Translations under genes and position numbers: made by a program
From: Boothiomyces macroporosus
Taxonomy: Eukaryota > Chytridiomycota > Chytridiomycetes > Rhizophydiales > Terramycetaceae
Reading direction: 5' to 3'
Length of the DNA: 64,000 nucleotides
Assembly: GCA_027604185.1 (NCBI GenBank)
Contig: JADGKB010000003.1
Coordinates: 248,001 to 312,000, forward strand
The notes under the pieces: generated by a model
The model's input: only the letters and a program-made list of their open reading frames with translations
Told to the model about the DNA's origin: nothing
The model's database searches: none
Shown here: positions 45,327 to 57,823 of the stretch, in pieces
Layout of the letters: the number at the start of each line of letters is the position of its first letter
Position numbering within the stretch: position 1 is the stretch's first letter

Positions 45327-48300
45327 TTATTCTGCTATATAATTTATACCGTTTTTATCAAGAAAAGAGGACAATACTTTTCTTGGCAAGGTTTCCAATA
45401 AAGGCACAAATAGCAGAGATTGATACAATTCTTCAAACTTTAGAGGCTATCATTAGTTGAAATTACCTCGAAACAAATGACTCTGCTATTCAATTCAATG
45501 TCATTCTTGAAATGCGCCATCAGTAAATCATCAAAACTCTGAAATTGAACCTTTTTTTGGGATTTCATTGGGCTTCTTTTAACAGGGGATGGCTTCATTT
45601 TTTGAGGACTAGCAGTAACTCTTTGAGGACTATTAGGAGGATCTGTATTCAATACTACCCAGATTTCGGTGAGTTTTTCAACCAAATATTGTTTACCAGT
45701 ATTAGATTTCAGACCATATCCATCTGCAAGTTTCTGACTTAGTTTAAAGTTACTTTTAATTCGCCAATAGACATGGCTGAATAATTAGGAGGGCTATTGC
45801 CACTGTCGGAAGTAGTTTTCTTTTGAATCTGCGGTTTGAATAGCACACTTGGTTTGACTTTTACAGGCTCAGGAGCAGGAAATTGAGTGCACGGTATTAC
45901 TGACAAGTCTTCATCTCCACTGCAGATCGAAAAGTTTCCGCCATCAGAAAGTCCATCGTCTGACCACTCAAATTCTAGTTTTAATTTCTAGTATTAAATA
46001 AAACTACTTTGTTTGGCGAGTATGCATGAGCTTGAGTTTCCACTTGAGTGAATGCACCTTGCGATATCAGTCCTACTTCATCATAGAATCCTCCGCTTCG
46101 TTTGATAGAGATGTTCGAGTCTATTTGTTCCTGAGATATACTGTCTTTCGTTTCAATGTATTCATTCTTTAATTCTAGCTCATCATCCGAGTTTAGCGAT
46201 AGCTCCACCGGAATACGATCCAAGAGGGGACTGTTTGAACCATCTGAAAGGATTTCTTCAATTCCAGAAACATCAGAGTCAGAGTATCGCTCTTTAGGGT
46301 ATATTTGGGAAATTTCTCCAAGCTCTTGGGCAAATGCATCTTTCGGCTGGATATCCACTTGTGATGGCTTCTCCATCGGAATTGGATCTTCAAAACTCTC
46401 AAACGACATCTCCTCGTATCTAAATGAAGCTTCGAGGTCTATTATCTGCTGGCACTGCTTGATTGAGAGTTCTGTATCGTATCCTAGATTGCAATTTTTT
46501 GGTTTTAAAATAATCTCTTGATCATCAATTTGTTGAGAGTAACTTGTTCCACAATCGACATTTTCTCTAGGTGGAAAATCAACTGTTCTTATATCACACA
46601 TTCCAAGCTTTGGCGGGGCAGGGGGAATGTCAACCAAAGATGAAGTAGTGATACCAAGGGTTGGCAGCTCTGGTATATATTCACTATTAATTACTTTGGA
46701 AAATGCAATGTTTCGAACAATTGGCGGGATATCGATTGAATCTAACGATACTATAACATTTTTGCTGTAACTTTTAATATCAACAGATATTCTTGAATGC
46801 TGACTGTAAGTATCCTGAGTACATTTTCCCTTTAATGCAACTGTTTCAAATACTACATCTGGAATTGTGGGAGAATAATCCACTACCGCTGGTTCACCAC
46901 AAGTGGGATTGTAGTCGTGAATGAAAAGGGAGGGATCTTTTTCGGAGCATGAATGAGAAAATTCATCTTCATCTGGCAAACATTCAACTATCGAGATATC
47001 TGTAAAATCCAACAAATTTGCATCAGTTTGGGTGGAAGCACTGTTTTTATGTTCAAAGTCTTTGATAGCCTCCATCCCTAATGTATTTGGAGATTCTTTA
47101 AATTGCTTTTCTATTTCATCCACCCACATCTGAAAATTTGATTTCAGGGAATGAATGTGATTCTGTAATGCTTTGCGTTTCTCATCTATATAACTCTGAA
47201 TAGAGTTTACCAGCTCTTGGTGAATAAATGTATCATTTCTAACATCAATAATTTTTAGATCGCTGTCCTCCTTGTCTTCTGGTACTGATTTTGAACAAAC
47301 TACATCCAGTTCATCATCCTCTACTAAGGAATCGCTATTGTCGGAAATTCCCTCTGAATTGTTTGTGCAATCAGATTGGGATGAAAAAGGAACTGGAGAT
47401 TGTACTTTAAAGGGTGTTTCACTGTCTCTATAAAATATCGGGGTTTCATTCGCAAAGGTTCTTTCGACTTTCTGACCAGCTTGAGAGCCAAACTCGTCTA
47501 ACATAGGTATGGATTCAATCTCCATCTCCTTATTATCAGACAGTTCCCAAAGAGTACTCTTTCTTCTATTTACATCTCCCTGCACCTCAGGAACAACCGT
47601 TAACCTGGTGATTGATTCTTCATTGTTCGTTTGTAGCTTTGTATGGAATTTTTGAAGGAATAATTGCTTTCGATTTTCCATATGATCATTTTGCTCCTGC
47701 AATTCCAACAATTTAGTATTGCTTAATGTTTTTTTGGTCTTCTTGATTAAAGCGGTTGAATTTTTCATTATCTCAAACGCGTTCCTATTATCAATATGGA
47801 ATTACAACTTGATCTCTGGCTCAGGCAGTTTCAATGATTTAAAATACCGCAAAAGAGTGTGAGTTGCAATCTCCTGGTGTTTAATACAAGATTTCAAGTG
47901 CATAAGCTTCATATCAGAAGAATTGTTCCAATCTATTTTGCAAAATGGACACTGGTTTATTGGCTCTAGAAGTGTTGAAATTGGATGTTTGAAATATTTA
48001 TTGCTGATAACTGTAGTGAATCCGGCATTGATACATTTGTCAAAGTGTTTTGTTCTGCTGCTATCCGAGAGTTTAGTTACTGCTCGAGCACACACATAGC
48101 AAATAATTTTTCCAGATTTGTTTGGTGTTTCTTTTAGACTGCTTATGACAGTTTGTGCATTGGATACTTCCGGTTTATCTACATTCAATTTAACAGGACT
48201 TTTCTCCTGAATATCTTTGCTCTGAAAATACTTGCTTTGATCCTCTATCCGGTCCTGAACGATTGGAGAGCTCGCAATCGCGGATATATGTTTTATTTGT

Positions 48301-48887
48301 ACATGACGCAATTCTGGTGTTGACGATTCACATTCAGAAACATTCACAACATCAAAAGGGTTATTTCTTGGGCAGTTGGCAATGATTGGAGTCCTGGGAA
48401 GACCGAGGCTCTTTCTTTTCTTTGGAGCAGCTTTTTCTACAATTTGAATTTCATTCGATTGAGCCAGTTGGTTCACTTCTGTATCGTTATTTTCCTTTTC
48501 AGTGTCAATACTTCCGCCGCCATGGCGTTCCGAAATCACAGTCTCGTTTACTTGAATGCTGTCCTTGTCTTGATGCCTTTCCTCGCAGTTTACCTTTGAG
48601 TTTGACTTGTCGCTCTTTGGCTCTTCCTCCTCCTTCTTTTTCCAATTCCTGTAAAACGTTTTAACCGATGTAGCGGTTATTTTATCTACATTTTCATGAC
48701 TGTTTCCCAGTTGCTGCTTGATCGTGCTTGCGATTTCCTCCCACAACTTGAGTGGAACTGTCTTCTTGCTTTCAACTTCAAATTTCTGTGCTAAGCTTAG
48801 CAGCAGCTCTCTTGTATTTGGATTCTTTTTGTAAGAATAAGCCTGTCTTTTTTTTACACCAACAGTTTCGAATTCGAGATCAGCCAT
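45327..48887 (-). CDS. SLX4: SLX4 structure-specific endonuclease scaffold
   Basis: An 1,159-residue scaffold that binds SLX1 and other nucleases to resolve branched DNA. Five exons; introns 47785-47805, 45988-46007, 45734-45753 and 45447-45466 (20-21 nt). N terminus: basic helical region, then Cys/His motifs CYVCARAV..HFDKC and CPFCKIDW..HLKSC (UBZ-type fingers). The middle is long and acidic. C terminus: PPNYSAMSIGELKKLADGYG (SAP-like), then the conserved SLX1-binding end ICFEPLKFEELYQSLLF..FLDKNGINYIAE. All junctions restore SLX4 features; the last exon exists only after splicing. The neighbouring chromosome genes are kinesin-10 and REC8. The stop lies in AATAAA. Confidence 0.9.
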
Positions 48888-48945
48888 TTTCTCCCATAAA
48901 AATGTCCGAAATTTGCAGACAAAAAATCTCTTTATTTTTTAAAAA

Positions 48946-50718
48946 TTATATCTCCATATTCGCCTGATTAAGAGTATATTTACCTTGAATATGCTTGATA
49001 TCTGCGATTGCTTTAGCCCGGCTCTTTCCAAGTCGTTCAATTCTGCAAAAATACCATCCTTCTCTCTAGCCTCTAGAATTGCTTCCGCTCTTTTCTTTCC
49101 TATCATTTTAAGAGTCATGATTGATTTCATGTTTCCGTGATTGAGAATATGTAGCATCGAGTTTGTAGTAGAATTCTTCAGAGCATCTAAATCATGATTG
49201 TCTTTTGTATCCACCTTTATTATTTGCGATGTGTCTGATTTGGATATTTTTTTATTTGCTTCCATGTCATTTATATTGCTTAATGTATTTTCCTTATTTA
49301 CTGATTCCTTTTTCAGCTTTCCCTCCAACACTTTCTTTGTTTTTTGTAATTTTTTGGTCAAGTTATTCTTTTCCAATATTGATTTGATTCGCTGTTCCAC
49401 AATCATGTTCACCTTGTCTTCAAATTCCTGGGTTCCCAACACAGATCCAGTAAAACTAATGGAATTGTTTGATTCAGCAGAAAGTCGTGCTCTTTTGGCA
49501 GAGGGTATTGCGTTTTGAGACTCTGAACTTAACCTCTTTGTTGATGCTTTTGTCTTTTTCCACTCTGATAATGCTTCTAATCTAGAGTTGAAGTCTTCCT
49601 TCTTATCTATTGTCAGTTTGTATTACTTGTAGAGTTTATTGTCACAGTGTTCTTTATAAGCGAAGATTTCTGAGCAAAATTTAAGGTGTTGAATGTATCT
49701 ATATAATTTTCCTCTATCGGCGAACAGCAAGCAATCATTACTCCAATGGCACTGCCACCCAACGAATCCTGCAAAAATCTTGTTATTTTAGAGTCACGAT
49801 ATGGTATTCTAGTTGCATTTTTGTTTAATCCTACAGTTAGTGGTAACTACCTTCTACTACTTGACCAAGAACAAAGAGTGATTTGTTGATTGCACAACTT
49901 TCATTCATCCGCTGTCCAGAATTACCGGTTCTTTTGTTGTCCTCACTTCCAGCCAAATCTATAAGATGTAGTTTTGAATTGAGTTCAATATCTTTTCTTT
50001 TCTGCAATATGTTCAGCTGTAGTATAAAGTGCGATCTAGAGGAACTTTCATTCAACTTTGTTTCGGCAGTCGATCGCTGTTTTAAGGCTTTTCTGCTATT
50101 AATGAACTCTTACTGATGATACAAGTTGAAATCTTCGATTGTTTTCAAAGCTACTCTAGTAATTCCAGCAACAACGATTTCCTTATTACTAGTTTCTCTT
50201 AAATCCAAATTTGTCGTGTTTATCTAATTTAGTGAGGTTTACTGATAGCAGATCATAAATCTTTTCATTATATATTTCCAAGTATGACGCTGACATTGAA
50301 ATATTTACATTTAATTGTCCTAGCAGGGCTTGTACTGTCCTCGGTATAATTCCCTGCTCCGTTTTACTTCCATTCATCGTATGAGTCTTTCCAGATCCTG
50401 TTTGTCCATAAGCAAACACTATATTAACAACCTATAACCAGTAGCATTCTTTCCAAGCATGACTTGGTCAATAACCGGTCTAATGTGTTCAAATACTTGA
50501 CTCTAACGTTATAAATATTTACTTGCTGAGTTGAATCCGCGAATACTTTGTTAAATCTACATTAGTAGCAGGTACGTGAAGGTGATTTCCTCCATAGAGT
50601 TCCGTGGATTTGCAATCTGAATTGAATTATTATTCGTTTTTATACACACTTTATCTTTATCGTGAGGTCTGATTCGAACCAAGACTTGAACTGGCTGATT
50701 GGTTGATTTGCTGGACAT
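48946..50718 (-). CDS. Kinesin-10 (KIF22/Kid-like chromokinesin)
   Basis: A 537-residue kinesin in nine exons; introns 50557-50575, 50503-50522, 50419-50438, 50224-50242, 50093-50113 (or 50096-50113), 49831-49850, 49607-49626 and 48964-48983. N-terminal motor: VQVLVRIRP, ITFTFNKVFADSTQQ, FAYGQTGSGKT (P-loop), SYLEIYNEKIYDLL, NESSSRSH (switch I), LIDLAGSED (switch II), IPYRDSKITRFLQDSLGG. C terminus: coiled coil, then helix-hairpin-helix MLHILNHGNMKSIM..IGKKRAEAILEARE ending FKANMEI, as in KIF22, where it binds DNA. Function: chromosome arm movement on the spindle. Lies 19 bp after the kinase and 58 bp before SLX4. Confidence 0.93.
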
Positions 50719-50737
50719 GAAAAAAAAGTAAAACTTG

Positions 50738-52470
50738 TTAGTATTTATTATGGGAGCGCTCAACCTCTGCCAGGACATCTCGAAGCCAAGGATGGTCCTT
50801 GACTCTTTGCAAACTGAACCTTCGTTTTGGATCAGGGTGTAACATATTATCTATCAAATTTTCCAACTCAGGCGTGGTGCGTCTAGGGTAAGTTGGCCTT
50901 CCATTATATGCCAATATATCATCATTTCCATGGAAAGGATTTTCGCCAAACACGATAGTGTACAATAACACACCCAAAGCCCTAATATTAGGGAGAAATA
51001 CCATATCTCTGCTTCTGGACCTCTGTAAGAATATCCTTGTACAATTTCAGGTGATGCAAAGTGAGGTGTTCCATTATATCTCGTGAAATAATCTTTTTTT
51101 TTGGTGGGAATAGCAGAGGCGGATCCAAAATCAATCATCTTGATGGTGTAGGAGGCGTCGACAACAATATTCTATGTTAATATTGGATTTACCTCGTCTT
51201 TGATATCGCGGTGTACCAATCCATTACTATGCAAGTAGTCACATGCAAGGATAATTTGGGCAAACAGCTTTTTGGCAATTGGAGGTTTAATTTCATTGTC
51301 TGGTGTTAAAAGTACTTACGAGCATCTATGCATTCAAATAAGTCGGAGCTAGTCCTGCTCCTGTATTTGGTAGCATATGGCTTGAACTTGAACTTGATTC
51401 CAGGATTCCTTGCAGGTGTCAACTCTAGATTGGATGCATCCCAAGGAGTGCCGTGTAACTCTGTCACTAGCAGGATATAATGCTCATCAGTAATGTGCTC
51501 AATATACTTGATGATGTTTGGATGTCGCAGCTTTCTTAAAGTTGCGACTTCAGCTGGTAAGATAACATCGCCTTCCTTGACCCAACCTTCTCCATAGATT
51601 TTTGATCTCATAATGAACTTGACAGCAACCTATGTTAAGTAAATTTACCTCAACACCAGTTTCTTTTGTGATTGCAGTGAATACAAAGCCGAATGCGCCA
51701 TCTCCAAGCATATCCCCCAAAATATACTTGTCGGTAAACTCTAAAGTAATTTTAGCCGTTCCGTTCATCAGTTTTCCTTTGTAGCGCTTCCTTTTCTCTT
51801 CATCAGATTCAGTAGGATCATAGTCATCGTCAACTGGTTCAATTGCCTTGCTTTTTTCGGATTCTGTTCCATCAGAATTTAGAAGCGTCAAATTCACGGA
51901 TGTGTCTTGTTCAGACAATATCTTGCTTTCTTTGTCAATTTGAAATGGCTCGTCCAATTTCACATCTGCTCTCGGTTCAGCCTTGCTTTCAAGCTCAATA
52001 ATGGTTTCTTGTTTATCCACTACAGTTTTTAGGGATATCTGTGTTTGAAGGGCAAACCCCTTGATAGTTGGTTTGGTTTTGGCGATTTTCGGTCCTTCTT
52101 GTAGGTAATCTGGTTCAATTTCCTGAGAATCTCTGAAACCTGGATATTTAAATATCTGATTACCTTTTGGTAAGTCTCCAACTGGAGTTGGCAGCTTTTT
52201 AGTGCTACGAATTTTGAGACTTGAAATAAAATTGGATTCCTTCACTTCAGTAACAACAGTTTGTGTGGATGAGCGCTTTGGTTCTTTCTTTCCTAAATTT
52301 GCGAAAGCCCTTGTAAACGAGTCAAGAGATTGAGAGAATGCCTTCCGCAAGTTGTTCAAAGGCGTCTTTTCTTTTACTGTTCTGGAGCTGCTGCGTTCAT
52401 CATGCAGCTGCTTCTTGAAATTCATATCATCTCCAATTAATCTAGATTTGCTCTGAAAAAGTTTGGACAT
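50738..52470 (-). CDS. PASK-like serine/threonine protein kinase
   Basis: A 550-residue kinase in five exons; introns 51630-51648, 51300-51319, 51172-51192 and 50983-51002 (19-21 nt). Residues 1-260 are disordered, basic then acidic, with no PAS domain seen. Kinase motifs: GDGAFGFV glycine loop, VAVKFI (catalytic Lys), RHPNIIKYIE, LVHRDIKDEN, MIDFGSASA, GTPHFASPE, EIWALGVLLYTIVFGENPF, DPKRRF. The EIW.LG..LYT..FGE block and the SDLFECID segment are closest to PAS kinases (PSK1/PASK), which tune sugar and translation metabolism. All catalytic residues are intact. Start at MSKLFQSKSR, the first good ATG. Confidence 0.9.
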
Positions 52471-52560
52471 GAAGCAAAGTTTACGCGACTTTAGTGCGTG
52501 ACATGTACAAACTAAACACAAAGTATATCGGAGCAAATATATTTAATACAATAAAAACAC

Positions 52561-54302
52561 TTAAATCTGCAAAAGGATGTCACCATAGGCTTCAACTTGC
52601 TGAACTTTAACGGAGCCTTTAGTTGCCAAATGGAGGACTAGGTTATTGGCATGTTACTGTTATAAAAAGCATCAGAAGCTGCTACTTTATCGGAATGTTC
52701 AAGAAGAATATCAGATAGATACAATGTGCTTGTTGCCGTGGTAGTCATGATTTCTTTTAGGTACCTAATGTAAGGGAAAATTACAGATAAAATGCTGCGC
52801 TATCCCTATCTTTAGCTTTGAACTCTTTATCCAAAAGTTCAAGTTGTGGTTCATCTAATTTCAATTGATCAAAGTCGCTGTATCGATAACCGTCGCTGTT
52901 TTCATTTGCAATACTTTTTAAGCATAATGTACCTACTAAACTCAAAACTGGGGATATTCAAGTTGATTGGAGATGCGTTAGAGTACGATGCTGACTGCTT
53001 CGAAACAGCACTGGAAGGGAAATTTTGATGCCATGGTAGATCAGACCTTCGGTCAGAGTTTGCTCTGGCCACTTCTGGTTCTGGAGACATTCGTGACTTT
53101 AACATTTCTGGGCCATATTGTTGTGGCAGCTTACAAGTTGCAGTCAAATCACTCCATGCGCTTGCCCATTTTGGATTGAAATATTTAGGCATTGGAACCA
53201 CATTCAAGTCCAAATGAAAGTAAGGTGGTATAATTGACAATTCCTTTCGACGTATTTTTATAGGATTATTTTGGAGTTCAAGCTCTGTCGATTTTCGCAT
53301 TTCTTCCATCTGTTCTCTAGTAAGAGTAACCTACCTTTAGGAAAACTTACTGCATCATCCATCACTGCAATTAGTCGTTTTCGTTTAATTCCTGGTTTTT
53401 CAGGGTTAGGGTCATCCACGACAGCTTTTGGTTCCAACCTGCGATTTGGCAACATGAATGGATTCTCCATCTGCACATTGAAAGACTCATCTTCAAATAT
53501 GTTTGACTTGGGGACATTCAAGTCGATATTTTCAAAGATATCCACATCTGGTACAAATTCACTGGGATTCAAGTCATCAAACAAGTTGAAACCTTCTCCA
53601 AGTTCAAGCACTCCATAATCCTCTCTTTGGGAAGGGACAGCAAGTGAGTTTCTACTGATTGGAGTTTCAAGAAGATGTTGAGATCTTGCCGACAATGCTG
53701 AACTCATGTCAACGGAAAATGACCCAATACTAGCAAATTCTTGGCTAAAAGATCCAAACTCATTTTGGGAACCTATGTTAATATTTAATACTTGACAAGT
53801 GAGCTCTATCCAGAGTGAGGAACGAAGAATGATTTGGTGTTTTTGGCTTTAGTGCTTGAGGTACTTTAAATATCTCTTCCACAGTTAACAGGGTGGCAGC
53901 TGGCTCAGGTATAGTAATTGTATCCTCTCGAGCGGTTGTTGTGGTTATATTCAGATCCTTTTTTTGTAAATTCAAAAGCTTTCTCTTAAAGTTAGAAACA
54001 ACATGGTTAATATCCGCTAAATCAGAATTCATTACAGTATAATAGCTCTGCTTGTTGATGGTGAACTCTTGTAACACCAATTAATAAATTGGACGTAAGA
54101 CGAAGGGCAAGTGGTTCAGGTGGGGATACAATGAATTCACACGCTTTTTCTACATCCACAGAATTCACCTCCTTCTTCGTCAATTTCTTGCAGGAATGCT
54201 TGCTGCCCAATGTTGCAGCAATCCATACAATTGCCATTGGTGTATTTCTTTTGCTTGTTAGGATATCAGAGATTAGGTCGAAATACCTTGAGAAAAGAAC
54301 AT
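52561..54302 (-). CDS. REC8: REC8-type meiotic cohesin kleisin
   Basis: A 534-residue kleisin in eight exons; introns 54267-54286, 54017-54035, 53773-53791, 53331-53350, 52914-52932, 52765-52784 and 52638-52657 (19-20 nt). N terminus: MFFSQDILTSKRNTPMAIVW followed by IAATLGSKHSCKKLTKKEV and PEPLALRLTSNLLIGVTRV, strongly resembling S. pombe Rec8 and the SMC3-binding domain. C-terminal winged helix: SDILLEHSDKVAASDAFY, ILHLATKGSVKVQQ, YGDILLQI. Role: sister-chromatid cohesion in meiosis; an organism with REC8 probably has sex. The first exon is only 16 nt and its intron seems to end in TG; without it the start would be the internal MAIVW and the conserved MF.SQDIL would be lost. Confidence 0.9.
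54267..54286 (-). other. Apparent GT-TG intron in REC8
   Basis: GTATTTCGACCTAATCTCTG, 20 nt, with the usual CTAAT branch-like element. The end expected to be AG is TG. Removing it gives MFFSQDIL and keeps the 534-codon frame; no AG in the neighbourhood restores the frame. Confidence 0.65.
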
Positions 54303-54434
54303 AAATAGAGATAATGCTCTCGCTACTTATACTTTATTAAGCTTTTTTTTAAAGTTTTAGCATGTGAAAGCTTATTTGCAATTTCAAATTCGCGCCAAAT
54401 ACTTTAAAAAAGCGCGAATATTTTGTTGCTCTAA
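54303..54434. promoter_or_regulatory. Divergent promoter of REC8 and the class 3 lipase
   Basis: 132 bp between two start codons on opposite strands, AT-rich with a T-run at about 54343-54351 (minus-strand A-run). No defined factor site was recognised. Confidence 0.4.
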
Positions 54435-56922
54435 ATGGGAAAACCAGATGAAGTATACGTTGCGCCGCCAGTAAAGTCGCAACTTTTGGATAATAGCGAC
54501 GAATGCTATATACCCTCTCGCTCGAATACCAAGCGGAAAGACGACATCCGAGATATTTATATTGGACCACCAGTTAAGACACGTCTTCATAGTTTCGATA
54601 TTGCACTATCAGTAATTACTTTTAACCCAGTTCATCTATATGCTGATATCAATTTGGCTGTTATCTGGAATTTCCTTTATACTCTCGGTCACAGTATCAG
54701 CATTAGTCAATACCGCCTATACCGCCTACTCCACAGATGGTCAAGTGAGCGAGTTTATTGAACTCGTGGGGCTGACTTACATCTTGTTTTTGCTGTTGAA
54801 AATTAGCCACTCATTTGCCCGTACTTTTCTCCGTTTGATTTCATGGACTTGGGACAGGACGAGGGAGGAAACATTCGTCAGTTTGTTCATAGAGCATATC
54901 GCTCGAAAGATGGCTATTTACATATACAACAATTTTAAACACAAAATGAACAAGATATTCCCTTCGTCGTCAAAGAAGCAACTCCACAAAGTCAATGATA
55001 AAAACTACTACAATTGCGAAATGAAGATTCTCGTGGAGCAATACACGTTAAAAATCAGTCAAATACTATTATTTTTGTTGTTGACATTTATATTTGGAAT
55101 TCCTCTGTACATTATAAGTTTATTGTATGGCTATTGGGTGACAGTCTCCTATTTAACCATGGGCATGGTGCTATTTGCAAGCTCGGTCATAATCCTTACG
55201 AATTTCATCAAAAGGCTATTAAAGAGTTACTTTTCGTTGAACACTATATACAACACTAGGATTCTCTTGGAAACCTATGTAGCGTTTGCAGGTTATGGGG
55301 GAGAAAAGAACCTTTATGATCTTTGGTCTGGGCGCTGCATTTGGATTGGAATTTGGACATTGGTGACTGCATATCTGTTCAGCGGGGCTACAGTATTGAT
55401 TGATTAACTCTAGGGATTTTATATATTTGCAGCAGTTATCATTGTTGTCGGGTTAATTGCAAAAATCCCAATTATACAATTCAATGTGGAAACATACGAT
55501 TATGTCCATCATCTACCACACATCAATATCTATCCCGAAGATTCAAATCCATGGGAAAGTCTGTTTGTACTGGCAACTAGACTGTTTTTCAACACGTTTG
55601 GTGTAAGTGCACTGTTTTATTATGATTGCCACTACAAATCTGACTTGATCACTACCATAGATGCTTCTGCAACAAATGTTTCAATTTTGGTGGTATTTTT
55701 AATCGTCTATTGGATAAGAGATGTATTATTTTTCGTTCCAATCCAAGACAATAGCAAGCTATGTAACACAACTGTCAGAAAATGGATGATTACTACATTG
55801 ACTATTCTTGATCTCATCATTGCCATAATTGCCAAAGTAACTTTCCATGGATATAGTTCAAGCGTGATGATTTTGCTAGGCTATTTAAACCTCGATTGTA
55901 GACGTATTACGACTTAACAAATAGAGCCACACTACATTTGGAGTGATAAACCAAGCAAACTGCTTTCTACTCCAGATATGGAAAAGGAGAAATTAATGAA
56001 CAATGTAAGCGTAATTGTGAAATTTGCGGTCTTTACCGCATTTGTTTCCATAGTGTTGTCAGTAATTGGAAACAGCAGCTCCTCGATATCATCACTGCTA
56101 GTTAACTGGAACCCAACAACAAATGCAAATTCAACTTTTTATACTCCAGTAATTTGTGGGATGAATATTGGTGGACTAGATATTAAGGACTATGCATTCT
56201 TGGCGCATTCGGCATATTATAACCAATCCCTTTACCCAGCTGGATGGTCGGATTATCCTCACCTGAACAACTGGACCGTTGGATCCAAAAAGTACGATAC
56301 TGAATTGTATGATGTTTACAACTCACCCGGGAACTTTACTGTGGTATCTGTCAGAGGTACGGACAGCGTTAGTGATGGTCTACAAGATGTGTATTTGTAC
56401 AGCTCATCTGTGCTTTTAGCATTAAGTTCATACTTTGGCACTTTTCTTCAACTATGGCCAGTGCAGTCGATTGCATTGGTGGTAAACCAAATCTCACAGA
56501 TTGGCAAGTCTGGCTCGTACCTCTCATATTGGCAAATGGTTGGAGACCAGGTCCAAGATCTTTTGGATAACCATACTTCCGTTGTCATTACGGGCCATTC
56601 TTTAGGTAGAGTTGCATTAATGTAGGTGGTGCTATAGCAGGAATTATTTCTGCCAAGTATGGGATTAAAGGAATAGCGTTCAGCTCACCTGGTTTGGGAT
56701 ATCAATCGGTAAACTACAATTTTAGCATGTAAATTACGGTTTAATCCTAGTGATGAACTAATGGCCAACTTTCTTAATATTGTTCCAGATCACGACATTG
56801 TCCCCTTGATCGATACGCAATATGGGTTTATTCAAAAGATACCTTGCAATAGCAGCCAGCCAATTTCGTGCCATCTGCTCTCTTCGTCTACTATACCAAC
56901 TTTGAAAACCCTTTGTCCATAA
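54435..56922 (+). CDS. Multi-pass membrane lipase (class 3, diacylglycerol-lipase-like)
   Basis: A 794-residue protein in six exons; introns 54612-54630, 55393-55413, 55904-55924, 56606-56625 and 56729-56750 (19-22 nt). The N-terminal ~420 residues hold many hydrophobic helices in several groups. The C-terminal ~270 residues form a lipase domain: FTVVSVRGTDSVSDGLQDVY, VVITGHSLGGGAIAG (nucleophile Ser, motif restored by splicing), FSSPGLGYQS, NIVPDHDIVPLID (Asp) and SCHLLSSS (probable His). Short N-terminal repeats APPVKSQLL and GPPVKTRL flank a basic stretch. It probably cleaves membrane glycerolipids facing an organelle lumen or the outside. The SDR gene follows by 29 bp. Confidence 0.88.
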
Positions 56923-56951
56923 ACTCTTTATTCCATTTTTTCCATTTTTTG

Positions 56952-57809
56952 ATGTGGTGGTTGATTTTACCCGCCATAGGAGGAATTCTGTATACAATAA
57001 GCAAACAAAAAAAGCCAGTGATAATACCTGATGAAAAAGTCTTGATAATCGGCGCATCAAGTGGAATTGGAAAGGAATTGGCAAAACAATTTGCTGCAAG
57101 GGGATCAAATGTGATCATCTCTGCACGGAGAAAATCCGAATTGGAAGCAGTCAGTCTAGAATGCGGAGGCAATACCAAATATTGTATTTCAGATATTGGG
57201 CAGTATGAGTCTATTCAAAACTTGAAAGACTATACTGTAAAGGAATTTGGAGATATTGATACTTTGGTGATCTGGTATTGCATGAATTAATTCAGCTCTG
57301 GAGTGTTGTCAGTACTGCCTTTTGAGAAGATTGACGATGGCAAAATCCAAGATATCGTAAGTTCGATTTTCAATATCAACACGATAGGACCAATCCTTGC
57401 TACAAAGACATTCCTTCCAATTATAAAGCAAAGGATCGTGATCATTTCCTCTGCTTCGGCAACACTAGCAGCACCAACCAGAAGTCTTTATACTGCCACT
57501 AAGCATGCTGTTACTGGGTTCTTTAAATCCTTGCGAATTGAATTAAAGTCAAAGGGAATCAAAGTATTCAACGTAATGCCTGGATCAGTCGCAACAGATT
57601 TAAGAGCTTCGTCTTTGGATAATCCTGGCCAATCCAGTAACAAGAAAGCCATGTCCCCAGCAAAGTGTGCCGAGACGATAATCCAACAACTTGATTTAGG
57701 ACAAGAGGAAATCTACATCCCAAAGATTTATCATTTAGGAACCATCCTCTCTTTTATCTTTCCTTCTTTGATTGATTCGATGGCAGCTAAAAAGTATGGC
57801 TACAAGTAA
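56952..57809 (+). CDS. Short-chain dehydrogenase/reductase, membrane-anchored
   Basis: A 278-residue SDR in two exons, intron 57275-57295 (21 nt). N-terminal hydrophobic anchor (MWWLILPAIGGILYTI), then VLIIGASSGIGKELAKQFAA (NAD(P)-binding TGxxxGxG-type), DTLVICSGVLS (NNAG region, here CSG), IVIISSASA (catalytic Ser), YTATKHA (YxxxK), VMPGSVATDL. This layout resembles 3-ketodihydrosphingosine reductase (TSC10), which acts on the cytosolic face of the ER in sphingolipid synthesis; that identity is inferred. The residue after the glycine motif region (SARRKSELE) suits NADP. It ends 14 bp from the convergent PBDC1 gene. Confidence 0.88.
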
Positions 57810-57823
57810 TATAATCGCTGAAT

